DNA from: Leptobrachium leishanense
Lineage: Eukaryota > Chordata > Amphibia > Anura > Megophryidae
Direction of reading: 5' to 3'
Length of the DNA stretch: 64,000 bases
Assembly (NCBI GenBank): GCA_009667805.1
Contig: CM019063.1
Coordinates: forward strand, 198,318,954-198,382,953
Shown: one piece after another, positions 10,574-22,535 of the stretch
Layout of the letters: every line of letters starts with the position of its first letter
How positions within the stretch are numbered: position 1 is the stretch's first letter
Position numbers and translations under genes: made by a program
Notes under the pieces: generated by a model
Databases searched by the model: none
What the model was told of the DNA's origin: nothing
What the model saw: the letters and a program-made list of their open reading frames with translations, nothing else

Positions 10574-11456
10574 TAGGGCTGCAGCGAACGATTATTTTTT
10601 TTTTAGATTAATCATAGCTTACTTAAAGGAATGCTATGTAAAAATCGACCCCCCCCCCTGCTTTTTTCACCCCCATTTTTCTTACACAGTTTACGTACTG
10701 TACGTAACTTTCGTACGTAAAACTTAATTTCCGTATCTCACATAACTTGAATACTTGCATAACTTTGCTTACTTTTTGCATAAAAAGGTACATGAGCATC
10801 TGGTCAGTGATGGATTGATGCTGAGTGCATAGCCAAAGTCAACGTCTGCTAATTTTTTTGCTGCGCGCATGTTGGATAGACATGTTGGTCAGCACGCAAA
10901 AAAAGGGGGGGGGGTGGCGCCACGCAGCCTGATCACTTTAATAAGCTACATGAACAAACTGAGTGGGGGGAGGGACTGGAGGTGGAAAAGAGTGAGTTTA
11001 GGCAAGAGACTAAACCTGAGTGTATTTGAGTTTGGGGGAAGGGACTGGACCAAAGGGAGGGATGGCAGCACTGGACCAGAGAGGGAGGGTGGGGGTGGTG
11101 GCACTGGACTCCAGTTCCAAGTAAAGATAAAACACCAGTGGTACAGCTCTTACACCTAGAGGCAGTACCCCAAGGTCTGTGCTATAGTTCTGCTACTGTC
11201 GTAAACTAAATGGAAACAAACAACAGGTTATGTCTGACCTAACCCTAGAACTAAATCTTACTAAGTAAAAGCAGCGGCACGTCTTCTCCAGACAGCTCTA
11301 AAGTTGTATCTGACATTGTTAACGTTTAATTCAGTCTGGCTATAAACAGTGTGTGCTGTACAAAGGTCGATCAATTAATCAATAATGAAAATAGTTGTCC
11401 ACTACTTTCCTTATTGATTAGTTGTCGATTAATCGATATTAGATGTTTCAGCCCTA
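10574..11456. mobile_element. Non-autonomous hAT element with 8-bp target duplication
   Basis: The ends are TAGGGCTGCAGC and the inverse GTTTCAGCCCTA. The element is flanked by GTGCAGAG on both sides (10566-10573 and 11457-11464), a perfect 8-bp duplication as made by hAT transposases. Sub-terminal AATCGAT/ATTAATC blocks near both ends are also inverted. No transposase frame is present. Confidence 0.85.
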
Positions 11457-11680
11457 GTGCAGAGAAAGTGAACATTGAGACCCCATATGTTTACTGAATT
11501 ACATGTCCCATGATGCACAGCCAGTCCTAAATTTGATTAAGACTCCTGGGACATGTAGTACTGAAACATCTGGGCTGCCACGGTTCTCTATCACTGCTCT
11601 AGTGTATCATTATATAATTCTAGTAGGTAAGTGAATGCTTTCCTATAAATTACGACCTAATTTTTTTTCTTGTATTTTAG

Positions 11681-11979
11681 TCATGTCAGTGTGTGAAGAT
11701 CTTTTACTGTGCAACTTCCGGAAGTGCCGGGTGAAGCTGTCCGGTTATGCCTGGGTGACAGCCTGTTCACATATATTCTGCGATAAGCATGGCAGTGGGG
11801 AGTTCAGTCATTCTCCTGCTGTCTGTCCGGCCTGCAATAGCACCCTGTCTGGAAAACTGGATATTGTCCGAACAGAGCTCGGTCCCTCTGAAGAATTCAA
11901 AGCCATGTCTCTCGCTGGACTACGTCCTGAGCTCGTCCTTGACATCTGTTCCCGTGCCTTGGCATTCTGGACCTATCAG
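11681..11979 (+). CDS. ccnb1ip1: ccnb1ip1 first coding exon (RING domain)
   Basis: The exon follows a T-rich tract and TTTTAG at 11675-11680. The ATG is at 11683. It encodes residues 1-99, from MSVCEDLLLC to the motif ALAFWTYQ, and ends CAG before GTGGGG. It carries the whole RING domain. Confidence 0.95.
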
Positions 11980-14900
11980 GTGGGGACTGCTTAATGTGAA
12001 CCGGGTGTTCTGTCCGATCAGATCAGCCAATGCCGTCACTTCATGTGACGTGAAATCAGCTGGTTGTCGAAAACTTGGCATAACCGCATTCACCTACCAA
12101 TTGGCTGATCTGACAGAGCATGGGCAAAATATCAACAGTTTAAACACAGGACAAAAGGAGGTTCTGCAGCAGCTTGAAGAAAAGGTTTAAGTCTTAAAGT
12201 TCAACTCCTTCGACCCTGTGACCCCCCTCACTAAAGCACAGACAATACATAGATAATAAATCACGTACATGTAAGCTGAGATATGGATAAGTGGTTCAGC
12301 TCTTCATTTCCCACATCAAAGATGGCTGTCGTGGGCTTCCTGTTATTTTGCTCATGCTCTGTCCAATCAGCCAATTGGTATGTGAATGCAGTGACGCGCA
12401 TGCACAGACAGCCAAGATTTCATCAACCAGCTGATATCACGTCAATGGAAGTGACGGAATTGGCTGACCTGTTGAATTGGCTGTTCTGAGTGAACACCGG
12501 TGAGATAAGTGCTGTAGGAAAGTAAGGATCACTGTTACAGTTGTAGTCAAAATTCAGTGCCTTCACTATCTTTTGTATCCTGTTCCTTGGTTGTGAAGGG
12601 CGATTTCTTCTCTTAGCTTTCTGGACCATTCTTTTGACTTACTATATTTCTAACATGCAGTCAAGCATGACACTTACCTGAACTGGCAAGGGGTTTGTTA
12701 TTTCGTGTGGTCTAGCTCAAGCACACCTGGTGCAACTAATGAAGCCTTTGATCATTTGCATTAGGTGTGCATGAGAACACCTGTTTTGCATATTTGTGCT
12801 ACTGTGAAGAATTGTATTCAGGGTGTTAAACATTTTTGCAACTGCAGAATTCACCAAAAAGTTGCATTTTCAGTTGAATTTAGGTAAAGCACTTGAAGCA
12901 ATCCTTGTGTTCAGTAATTTTCAATTGCTTAGATTTGATTTGTTTAATGCAAATACATGAACGTCTGTAAATTTTAACAATAAACTTTATTTGAAATTCT
13001 TAAATAATTTTGATTACCATTGTATAAGTGTTAAGAATCCTAAAGAAACATTCTAGGCAATCAAATTTGTTATGTATTAACCCCTGCTGTTATCCCATTC
13101 CGTTTTAGTATTCTTATTGACTCAAGTGTTTAAGTTCACCTCATGTCCCATGCCAGGGTCTTCTGCTGGTTCTTCCAGTCATCTAACTACAGTAAGTGCC
13201 GGCTGGGTGGAGTAGAGGTAACATCACTGCTCTATAAGCGTGGAGACACAGGTTCGATCCCAGCAAGAGCACTCCTCCAGTAAGTGTTCCTTGGGCAAGA
13301 CACCTAACGGTACATACTCGCCACCCAGAACATACTTGAAAACAAGAGAAATCTCAATGTATCCTTCCTGGTAAAATACTTTCTAAAAAAAAAAGTAGCA
13401 AGTAGATCAGGTGATGAAAATCTGTGTGTAGCAACTAATTACGCCTCCACTTTGAGATTCTGTCCCAAAGGTGGGGTTCTCCTAGTAAGGGTAAAAGAGG
13501 GGGACAGACTCCTGTCACATGACCAATTAAATTAGCTTAAGTAATCATGTTGGCTTGAATGGTTTGTGTCCATCAGATTTAAAAATGGCAATAACAACTT
13601 GTGCGAAAAGCTAAAAACATACTCATTGACTCCTTAGTTGCTCATTAAAAATTAGATTTTGCTTTGGATCAACCAGTTGTTTTAACTAAATCAAGTTTAA
13701 AAAAAATGCACCCAAGCTTAATTTAAGATATCCTCTGAATAAGAACAATCTCTCTAAGCAGAGAATAGAACGTCTCTTTTTTGGGTTTGCTGACAAGAAC
13801 ACGTTAGTGTCCCTTGTGCTGGGTTATTCTGTTATGTTGAAAGATTGGATGCATCTTTTGACCTAAGGCTGGGTTCACACCACAGCGTAGCGCAGCGCGT
13901 TGCAGCACGTTCGCGGCTATGATTATGGCCGCGAACGCGCGGCTATATGCAGAAAAGAAGCTCCCGGACTTCTTTTTGCGTCGGCCGTTTCTCAGCGCGT
14001 TCCTGCGCGCTGAGAAACGGCCAGGTGTGATATGCCCACATAGGCAATCATGGGATTTCACTGTTTGAGCGTTTTACAGCGTGCAGGAGCGCGCTGTAAA
14101 ACGCTTAGGTGTGAACCCAGCCTAAGTGTCACAAAGCTTTGCATTGGCACTTCAGCTCATGTGCAGGTATTGTTGATAATCATTATTATCATTTGATGCG
14201 TTATAACATAACATTCAAACGTCAGCAGTGAAATAATGTAGATACTTAGCTGCCAGTTGAGATCTGAAGAACCAGCATATCGGAGACAGACAATGATGAT
14301 GCCCATCAGGTAAGCATGACAGGTGTAATTTATTTTTGTAAATCTATTTTTACTAAGAGTATTTCACACAAGCAAACAGTCCTCCTGTAATAAACATTCA
14401 GAACAAGCGATGGACGCGCAGTTCAGGCATACGTCTGTAAGTACACATCAGAAAAAAATAACACCAGAAGCAAATTGACAGCATCTATCCACAACAGAAA
14501 ATGAGAGGGAGTAAAAAAGAAACAAAGAAAAGAGCACGAGAAGCGGGGAAAGGGGGTATCGACCGTCTACCCCCATAGAATGTCAGGTTCCAGTGCATGG
14601 GGCCCAGTCACCGAGTAGGCCCCCCAGTTTACCAATATTTATTTAGAAAGTGTTTTACCAGGAAAGCTACATTGAGATTTCGCTCGTTTTCAAGTATGTC
14701 CATGGGTCATACCTCCTCACCTTGTACACTAACTCTCACCTGAAAGGTGGTATAGCTAGACAGTTACATCCACCTGACAGGTGCAATTTAATGAGCCATT
14801 GTATGTAGGCAAACCTGTCCATGACTGTCTCACTTTAACCACTCATTTTGATCACAGTAATGTTTAGCTGACCAATTTAAAACTTTGTCTTTTGGGATCT

Positions 14901-17270
14901 GATCATGTTGGGATCTGATAATCGTTTGTTAACTTTTCCTGGTTTTAGGTTTACCAGGAGCGTCTGTACCAGGAATATAACCACAGTAAAGCAGAGGGAA
15001 ACCTGAAGCAGATGGAGAAGCTGTGTGCTCAGCAAATACAAAATAAGGATACAGAGTTGTCTGCTATGAAGGGGGAAGTGAATTCGCTAAAGAAAATGCT
15101 GGAGGAATATAAGAGGAAGTATACTGAGCTCTCTGAAAAACTGATGGAGCGGAACCGCCAGTATCAGAAACTGCAAGGGATGTACGATGCAATGAGACTA
15201 CGTAATATTGCCATGACTAATCGAGAGCATTCATCAAGCGGAGAGAGGGCTCAGGACCAGTGTGGTGCCTATGGATTACAAACAGGTAAAATAAATTATT
15301 TTGAAAATCCTTACCTTTTAGTCTGTCTGAAATAACATATTTTTTTGGGCTTTTTAAACAATGATTTATTTGAAGGTTGTTCCTCTTTATAGCCATGAAT
15401 GGAAAACTATTCATGTTTGTAGTTTCCATTTATAAAATGTATAAAAGCTCCCCAAAATTAATTACTTAAAACAGTTCTTCCCAAACCTGTCCTTGGGACT
15501 CGAACAGGCCAGATTTTAAGGATTACCTCAGAAAACGTCAGACTGAATCCTGCAATCACTGAGCAGTAACTATCACATGCTTCAGATATCTGGCAAACCT
15601 GGCCTGTTAATAGGTCCGGAGGAGAGGTTTGGGAAACTTAAAGGGGAAAGAAAACCAGAAGAGTTAATTATTAATCTCTTGACGTCAACCCAAGAGTGTA
15701 AAGCAGGTGTGGGCAACTACAGCCCTCCAGATGTTTTGAAACTACATTTCCCAAGATGCTCGGCTGCTCATTAGGTTTGCAGAGCCTCAAGGGAAATATG
15801 GTTCCAAAACATTTGGAGGGCCAGGGCTGTTGAACCTTGATTTATAGTAATATTACAATGAAATTTTGCCGTCCTGTCCTGGGATACTTGTAATTAATAG
15901 AAATCCTGGTGTAATTGGTTTCTAATAGATATTTATAAAATGTTTGTCACAATCATCAGAAACCAATTACACCAGGATTTCTACTAATTACAAGTATCCC
16001 AGGACATGGTGGCAAAATTATATATTGTGATATTGAATATTTTTATAAATCAGGGGGTCAGCAAACCTGACCCTCCAAATGTTTTGGAACCAAATGAGCA
16101 GTCGAGCATCACAGGAAAGGTAGTTTCAAAACATCTGGAGGGCCGTAGTTGCCCACACCAGGTGTAAAAACGAATCTTGTATCCTGTAGTCTTCCCTGGC
16201 ACTCTGACAAAAGGCATTTTCCCACAGAAAAGTTTCTACACCGGGCTCCCAAGATTATCCTTGAGTGCAAAAAGCATGTACACAGCCAAATCCGATAACT
16301 TTCAAAGCGTTTGCTTTGAGAGGCGACACAAAGTCAGCTGGTTCAACCAGTCTAATTTCCTTTAAGCGAAGACAGAATGGAATTTTGCCTGATATAGTTG
16401 TCTCTAAAACCCCCCTGGAATGCTATTTGGTAACAGCTCATTGACAGTCATATGCCCTTAAGATCTCTCACAGTGGCCAGAAAAGTGGGGAGAGCATCTA
16501 GCCACCATGATCATAACCCGCTCGCTGTGGTCATTGGGTTTTACCTTAGTTTGGCCCCACGCTGCATATGCTTTATTCACAATCGAGTGCTGATTTGGGG
16601 CCTCAACCACAGCTGATGTCAAACCTTCTTAGTGGGACTACCTCCCATTGACATCACAAAGGTGCAATGACTTGAGAAACGTGCCCACCCCTCACAACAC
16701 AGCTAGGAAAATCACATTAGAGTAGAAGGTAGGGATCTTTTGGGAAATAAGGAGTGCACTTTAGCAGGACTTGGCAATTATAGCACATAGGCTTATAAGG
16801 AATATCCTGTTAAAAGTAGCAAATGTTTGCTGTACATCAGGAAAAATGCTTTTTAACATGCTGAGCCCGTTTCGATAAAATGAAGCACTAGAATGTCCTT
16901 TGAAATAAGCTTATGTTGGGAAGGCTAGAAAAATCTCGCTTTCCCTCATAAAGCTATAGATTACTATCTGTAACGTAGCATACCATTAAGTCATGTCTCC
17001 CCTTTTAGAAACTACTACAGTATATTGATAATTTATAGTAAAATGACAAAGTGTAGCCTAAGAAATCTGGATTTATAATTTGCAGGACATCCCACCAAAT
17101 TTGCCCCTGTTAGAACGCCACCGCCAGGAAGATCATTCGAAGGAGATTTCCACTCAAAACATTTCTTCTTCACGCCCCCAGCTGACGAGAGAAGAAATCC
17201 CATCTTCCACTCTCCTAGAAATGAGGGAGATCAGCAGGCTCCAGGGTTCTTCAAAGTTATGAGGATGTGA
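11683..17270 (+). CDS. ccnb1ip1: CCNB1IP1 / HEI10, three coding exons
   Basis: The coding sequence joins 11683-11979, 14949-15285 and 17086-17270, giving 272 residues, close to the usual mammalian length of about 277. The N-terminus is a RING-type zinc domain with C4, C10, C15, C28, H30, C33, H36, C48 and C51; residues about 105-190 form a charged coiled coil; the C-terminal tail is basic and ends FFKVMRM. In vertebrates this E3 ligase marks designated crossover sites on meiotic chromosomes and also regulates cyclin B. All splice sites are GT-AG and phases agree (0, then 1). No stop or frameshift was seen. The promoter and 5' non-coding exon were not located; an AG at 11679-11680, two bases before the ATG, implies an upstream non-coding exon. 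Confidence 0.95.
11995..12505. mobile_element. Foldback element in ccnb1ip1 intron 1
   Basis: Left and right halves are imperfect inverted copies: GATCAGCCAATGCCGTCACT on the left pairs with AGTGACGGAATTGGCTGAC on the right, and CCAATTGGCTGAT recurs inverted in the middle. It is about 510 bp with no coding potential. The duplicated target is not clear. Confidence 0.65.
12506..13190. other. ccnb1ip1 intron 1 sequence, nothing recognised
   Basis: AT-rich intron sequence with no visible exon, RNA gene or element ends. Confidence 0.5.
13195..13390 (+). repeat. tRNA-derived SINE
   Basis: The head has a tRNA-like box A (GGGTGGAGTAGAGGT) and box B (GGTTCGATCCC). A body with CCTTGGGCAAGACACC follows, resembling the L2-type tail of MIR-class SINEs. 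The end reads ACTTGAAAACAAGAGAAATC and CTTCCTGGTAAAAT with a short A-run. Another head-bearing copy is at 25144, and tails recur at 14640, 27478, 42463 and 44868. Confidence 0.75.
13867..14122. mobile_element. MITE with GGCTGGGTTCACACC inverted ends and TAA duplication
   Basis: The 256-bp element begins GGCTGGGTTCACACC and ends GGTGTGAACCCAGCC, and is flanked by TAA on both sides. A 3-bp TWA duplication fits PIF/Harbinger. The interior is CpG-rich and palindromic (GCGCGTTCCTGCGCGC). A fragment of the same family lies near 42870-42905. Confidence 0.8.
14640..14706 (-). repeat. SINE 3'-tail fragment
   Basis: Reverse-strand copy of the tail seen in the 13195 SINE (TTTTACCAGGAAAGCTACAT, then TCGTTTTCAAGTATGTC). 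Confidence 0.7.
14949..15285 (+). CDS. ccnb1ip1: ccnb1ip1 second coding exon (coiled coil)
   Basis: It is preceded by TTTTAG and starts VYQERLYQEY. It contains the conserved stretches HSKAEGNLKQMEKL and KLMERNRQYQKLQG, which form the coiled coil used for self-association. It ends AACAG before GTAAAA, leaving one base of a Gly codon (phase 1). Confidence 0.95.
15472..15638. mobile_element. hAT-like MITE in ccnb1ip1 intron 2
   Basis: Inverted ends CTTCCCAAACCTGTCC and GGAGAGGTTTGGGAA surround TGCAATCACTGAGCAG. A sister copy lies at 54013-54200, and a broken one appears around 23045-23560. Exact ends and target duplication are uncertain. Confidence 0.55.
15704..16161. mobile_element. hAT MITE with large hairpin core in ccnb1ip1 intron 2
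   Basis: The ends CAGGTGTGGGCAACTAC and GTAGTTGCCCACACCAG are inverted, and GCCCTCCAGATGTTTTGAAA repeats inverted inside. Flanks GTGTAAAG (15696-15703) and GTGTAAAA (16162-16169) match at 7 of 8 bases. Inside, 15862-15923 and 15958-16020 pair as arms of about 60 bp. Confidence 0.8.
16170..17080. other. ccnb1ip1 intron 2 sequence, nothing recognised
   Basis: No element ends or exon-like frames with splice sites were found between the hAT MITE and the last coding exon. Confidence 0.5.
17086..17270 (+). CDS. ccnb1ip1: ccnb1ip1 last coding exon
   Basis: It follows TTTGCAG at 17079-17085; its first two bases complete the split Gly codon. The short tail has KFAPVRTPPPGRSF, FFFTPPADER and FHSPRN, resembling the phosphorylatable Ser/Thr-Pro tail of vertebrate HEI10, and stops at TGA 17268-17270. 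Confidence 0.93.
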
Positions 17271-17464
17271 AGTACCAGGGATGGTCCAAATGTCTCTACA
17301 CTATCCCATTTGTTTTGGATAAATGAGATGTACCAAGTTTGTGCAGGTTGTCACATTTGTGTATAGTTTAAAACTTTATCAAGTCTGTATTAAAAGGAGT
17401 GCTTTAAAACAGATTACTATGGGAGGCTGACGTGTTTTCAAATCAAACATTCAAAACTGCGTAT

Positions 17465-17720
17465 TAGGCTAGTGTCTGAGCGTCTTTGGAGAGCGGACGT
17501 TCCTTCCACTTGATGCCTGTCTGGCTACCTCGCTGAGTGCGCTCAGTGCTGCAAAGCACATTCCTCCTATGGAGAATCGTACTGTGCAGCTCTGTCAATA
17601 TGCGTCCTAGTGCTTTGCCGGAGAGGCTTGTATAAGGGACGCTTGTTGCATAAGCATGTGACAAGCCCCATTGCAGCATCACAGTGCTGCGATGGACGCC
17701 GATAAGCATGTCAGTACAGG
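17465..17720. repeat. Dispersed repeat related to the 18536 copy
   Basis: Blocks such as CACTTGATGCCTGTCTGG, the GCTCAGTGCTGCAA stretch and CCTATGG also occur in inverted order at 18536-18760, and in part at 9335-9420 and 55690-55820. This suggests one MITE family. Ends are not defined. Confidence 0.5.
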
Positions 17721-17961
17721 TGCAAACCTTCAGAATTCATGCGCAACCTCCATGATTCCATGGCATGTGACCCCATTCTATATCTCTTATTGGTTTATAT
17801 TCATTTCACAACCCACTGGTTTCTTCCTGTATATATTTATAGTTGTCTTAGGGTCTATGTTTTGTCTTTAAGGATGGTGGTAAACCAAGACGATCAAACT
17901 ATGCCGGATCAAATGCCTCTACCATTTTTCCGGTTAGATCACCACTACAGTGTTGTGCCTT

Positions 17962-17972
17962 GTCAAATAAAA
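17962..17972 (+). terminator. Candidate polyadenylation signal of ccnb1ip1
   Basis: AATAAA in GTCAAATAAAACC is the first perfect signal after the stop codon, about 700 bp downstream. A repeat at 17465-17720 lies between, so the true 3' end is uncertain. Confidence 0.3.
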
Positions 17973-18535
17973 CCTTCCAATATTTATTAACTTGTTCCAC
18001 AGAACCCACTTCAGGATGCTAGTTTTTTTTTCCCCTTGCTGGTGCAGGATCACCATATACAAAGGATCACAGTATAGTAACCAATTGAGATGCTGAGGTA
18101 CATTATGCCAAAATTTGAAAAGGCACCCAAAAAAAGTGCATTTCCCTGAACTTAGCAAACAAACATCAGAACACCATAAAAGTTTAATTTGGACAATGAG
18201 TAACCCTATAGTATCACTAGTTGTATTCAAAGAGCACCCACATTTTGCTCTTTGGCGACCCTTCAGTGAAATCCAATCTGTTGGTAAAAACCGGTGAACG
18301 TATCTGAAACTGCACAGATCCAATAAACTGATGTATGCAGCCAATGATCAGAGACCCCCCTCCCCAGCCAAACAGACCTAATGCCAAAAAAAGGTTAGAT
18401 TTAAAAAAAGTTAACCCCACAATAACCAGGTTGTTTTACCAGTGTCAGAAAGTACCCACTGCCGGTTTTACATTTCTGCGCTATTTAGCTCTAAATTTCC
18501 CCTCTTACCTCATTTATGGAACTCATACATATTAG

Positions 18536-18765
18536 GCCAGTGTCAAGTCAAACGCACTAGGTGCACCCGTACTGACGTGGCTTCTGGTGTCCATCCCGAT
18601 GCTGCAACGGGGCCAGCCAGACATTGTTGCATGTGCACTGCGTCAAAGCACTAGGATTCAAGTTAATGGAGCTGCAAAATGTGATTTTCCCCATAGGATC
18701 AAGCCTTGCAGCACTGAGCCCAATAACTGTGCTCAGTGAGGCTTCGAGTGGAAGGAACATCCACT
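18536..18765. repeat. Dispersed repeat, second copy
   Basis: It shares CAATAACTGTGCTCAG and GAGTGGAAGGAACATCCACT with 9345-9410 and is inverted relative to 17465-17720. Non-coding. Confidence 0.5.
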
Positions 18766-19374
18766 CAGATACTGTTTCTCACCCTATAGTTTAGGGAAGA
18801 ATTAAATTCCTTCGAACTTTGCCACCCCCCACAAAATCCCAACTACTTTAAATTTTGTCCTGGGTTTAGAAATACCTGTCTACATGTTTTCTTTTTAACC
18901 CCCTGCACTGCTGAGCCATTTCATCTGGGTGCTGAGGTGATTGACAGTTGTGCTCATTAGGTTTAAACATGAAGTCCTGTTTTTTTATTACACGTCCCAG
19001 GACGGAAGGGGGGGGGGGGAGAAGAGCGAAAGATGCAGCCTTTGGAAACACCCATAGGAAATCCCTGGGTAGCTAGGGGTTAATTACCCAACTGACATCA
19101 CCAAAAGGACCCGCACCTCCCTTTCAGGTACTCTTCCAACTCTGCTCTGGAGAGCCTGAAACAGATGTCATTGCATCTGGAGATATCCTGGGTTCATAAA
19201 AGCAGTGGTCTGACCTCAAGGGACCCCGTAGAAAGGCAAGTATAGGGAAGGAGAGCCCCCAAAACGCGATGTACAGGATATGACCTTTGTACAGCAACAG
19301 TTTTTGTAGGATGAACGCTGTCATTGGTGACTAGGATTAAAAAAAGTGAACAACTTTGCTGCAAGAGAATAAAC
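18766..19374. other. Intergenic, nothing recognised
   Basis: A G-run at 19009-19019 and AT-rich sequence only. Confidence 0.4.
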
Positions 19375-19378
19375 TTAA

Positions 19379-19966
19379 AGGGATACTCTAAGCAACATGA
19401 CCACCTAAGCTATTTTAGGTGGTCATGATGCCCGGAGTATGCCGCCCTTTGTCCCCCCTCCCTCCGCTCAGCCGATCAGCTGAGAGAGGCGGAGAACTTT
19501 ACTCCGCCCTCCCAGCTGTCAGTCAGCAGAGCGGGAATCATATTTCCCGCTTCTGCCGACTTTTGCCGAGTAGGAGACGTCATCGCGCTTTCAGCGCGAT
19601 GACGTCTCCTACTCCCCGCAGAAGCTGGCGGCTCCCTCTTCGGGTTAGTGTTGCGCGCATCCTCTTGCGCGCAACACTAATCCTCAGAGGGAGCCGGGAG
19701 GAAGCCTGCCGATTGGCTGGCTTACGTGAGAGGCGCGCATGCGCGCTTCTCACGTAAACCAGAAGCCAAGACGCAGCAAGAAGAAGGACGGGAGCGGAAG
19801 AGGAGGGAGGTGAGTATAAAAAAAAAAAAACGCCGCTGGAAACCAGAGGATTTTAAGGTAAGTATTGCAGTTACAAGAAAAGAAAAAAAAAAAAAGATTT
19901 TATTAAGGGAATAGGGATAGGTTAGGAAAAAAAAACGGGGGGTGATTTTTTTGTTGGAGTGTTCCT
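19379..19966. mobile_element. TTAA-flanked non-autonomous element, GC-rich
   Basis: It is flanked by TTAA on both sides (19375-19378 and 19967-19970), with ends AGGGATACTC and GAGTGTTCCT. TTAA duplication fits piggyBac or Kolobok types. The interior has several perfect hairpins, for example TTTCAGCGCGATGACGTCTC paired with its upstream copy, and GTGTTGCGCGCATCC. Confidence 0.65.
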
Positions 19967-20639
19967 TTAAATAAAAACTAGGGACTTTTATATTGAAACT
20001 TGTCAAAATCTGGGTAGACAACTTCTCTGAACGGAATAACCATTACCTCTCATTTCACCAATATTTGATGAATTACCACAAAATTGCACCGTAGAGGGAA
20101 TTTCACCTCCTTTTTGAATAACTTGCGAGAAGTGAGATATCATAAAAATTAATTTGTGCAATGGGAGAAGAGCTGCACAGCAATATAATCGAAGCAACAG
20201 TTTGAAATGTCAACCATGTAGTGAGAAAATGTATATTTATTGCACTCTGAAAACATACTTTCCTTCCAATGCATATCAGGCAGAGTTGTAGTTAAGTGCA
20301 GTGGGTATAAAATAAATTAGCAATTCAATATACACTCAATAACCACCATTAGCTAATTTTGTAACTGGTGATCATGTAGACCATTCTTGCTATTCATTCT
20401 GCTGTACCATTTGACAGTCATTTCCTTCAAGTTCCCCGTAGCATATCCAGTGTCAAGATTTGCTGTACTTTTGGCCCCATTTTTTTTTTGGGCTCGTCCT
20501 TTAGAAGGTGCACCGTTTCATTCCATGAGTGCTGTTACTCCCTCAGCCCCATGTACACTTGTACTTTATTCAAGTTCAAACTTGCATTACTTCATATGCA
20601 CAGAAAAAGGTTACCCAGACAATCATTAATAGTGTAGAA

Positions 20640-21125
20640 ATTGGAACATTTCCACTGTATTAGATTCCATATAGTCTGGTTCTAACTCATGTCCCTGTTG
20701 AAGGAGCTTCTGGTGTTGGACCAGGGTCATCACGGGGCCTGACTGGACTGCGGCAACGCAGCCCCATTCGCAGCAAACTCCGATGCACTGTGTGTTCTGA
20801 CACCTTTCTATCATGATCAGCATTAAGTTTTTCAGCAAGTTGAGAAACCGTAGCTCTTCTGTGGGAGAGGACCAGACAGGCTAGCTTTTGCTCACCACTT
20901 TCATTAATTAGTCTTGGGCGCCCATGGCCCCGACGTCTGTTCACTGGTTGTCCTTCCTTGCACCATTTTTGGTAGGTACTAACCACTGCGTACCGGGAAC
21001 ACCCCACTAGACTTGCTGTTTTGGAGATGCTCTGACCCAGTCGTCTTGCCATCACTATTCGGCCCTTGTCAAAGTCACTCAGATCTTTCCCCTTGCCCAT
21101 TTTGCTTCTGATCCGTCAGTTTTAA
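20640..21125 (-). pseudogene. Tc1-like transposase N-terminal fragment
   Basis: On the reverse strand, 21100 down to 20687 encodes a Tc1-type DNA-binding region: FDKGRIVMARRLGQSISKTA then LVGCSR, followed by a GRPR-like basic stretch (GHGRPRLI). No DDE catalytic domain follows, so the copy is truncated. A different Tc1 element inserted beside it at 21146. Upstream 20300-20640 shows nothing recognisable. Confidence 0.75.
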
Positions 21126-21145
21126 TGCTGCAGCCGATTAGTGTA

Positions 21146-22297
<1,152 letters not shown>

Positions 22298-22446
22298 GTG
22301 TCTCCAATGTACCAGTCTGATTTCAAGAAGATGCAAAGGATTGGCAAATTTATTCTTTATACTGATGTCTTGTTCAACATGGTCATCCTTCCATGCCAGT
22401 TAAGGACCCTGTAAGCAAAAGAAAAAAAAAAGTGTAAAATTTTATA

Positions 22447-22535
22447 CACAGTATTTTCTGGTGTAGAAGACTACTTTTTATACTTAAACATCCCTCAAAA
22501 CATTGGGGGTTGTCTTAGACACGGGATATTACAAT
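22447..22535. repeat. Fragment of a CTGTATTTTCTGG MITE
   Basis: It matches one arm of the element at 61572-61757 (ACAGTATTTTCTGGTGTAGA) with an inner GGGGGTTGTCTTAGAC block. Confidence 0.55.

Noticed and set aside
19722..20021. Reverse-strand ORF of 99 residues
   Set aside because: Phenylalanine- and serine-rich translation of A-runs inside a TTAA-flanked element.
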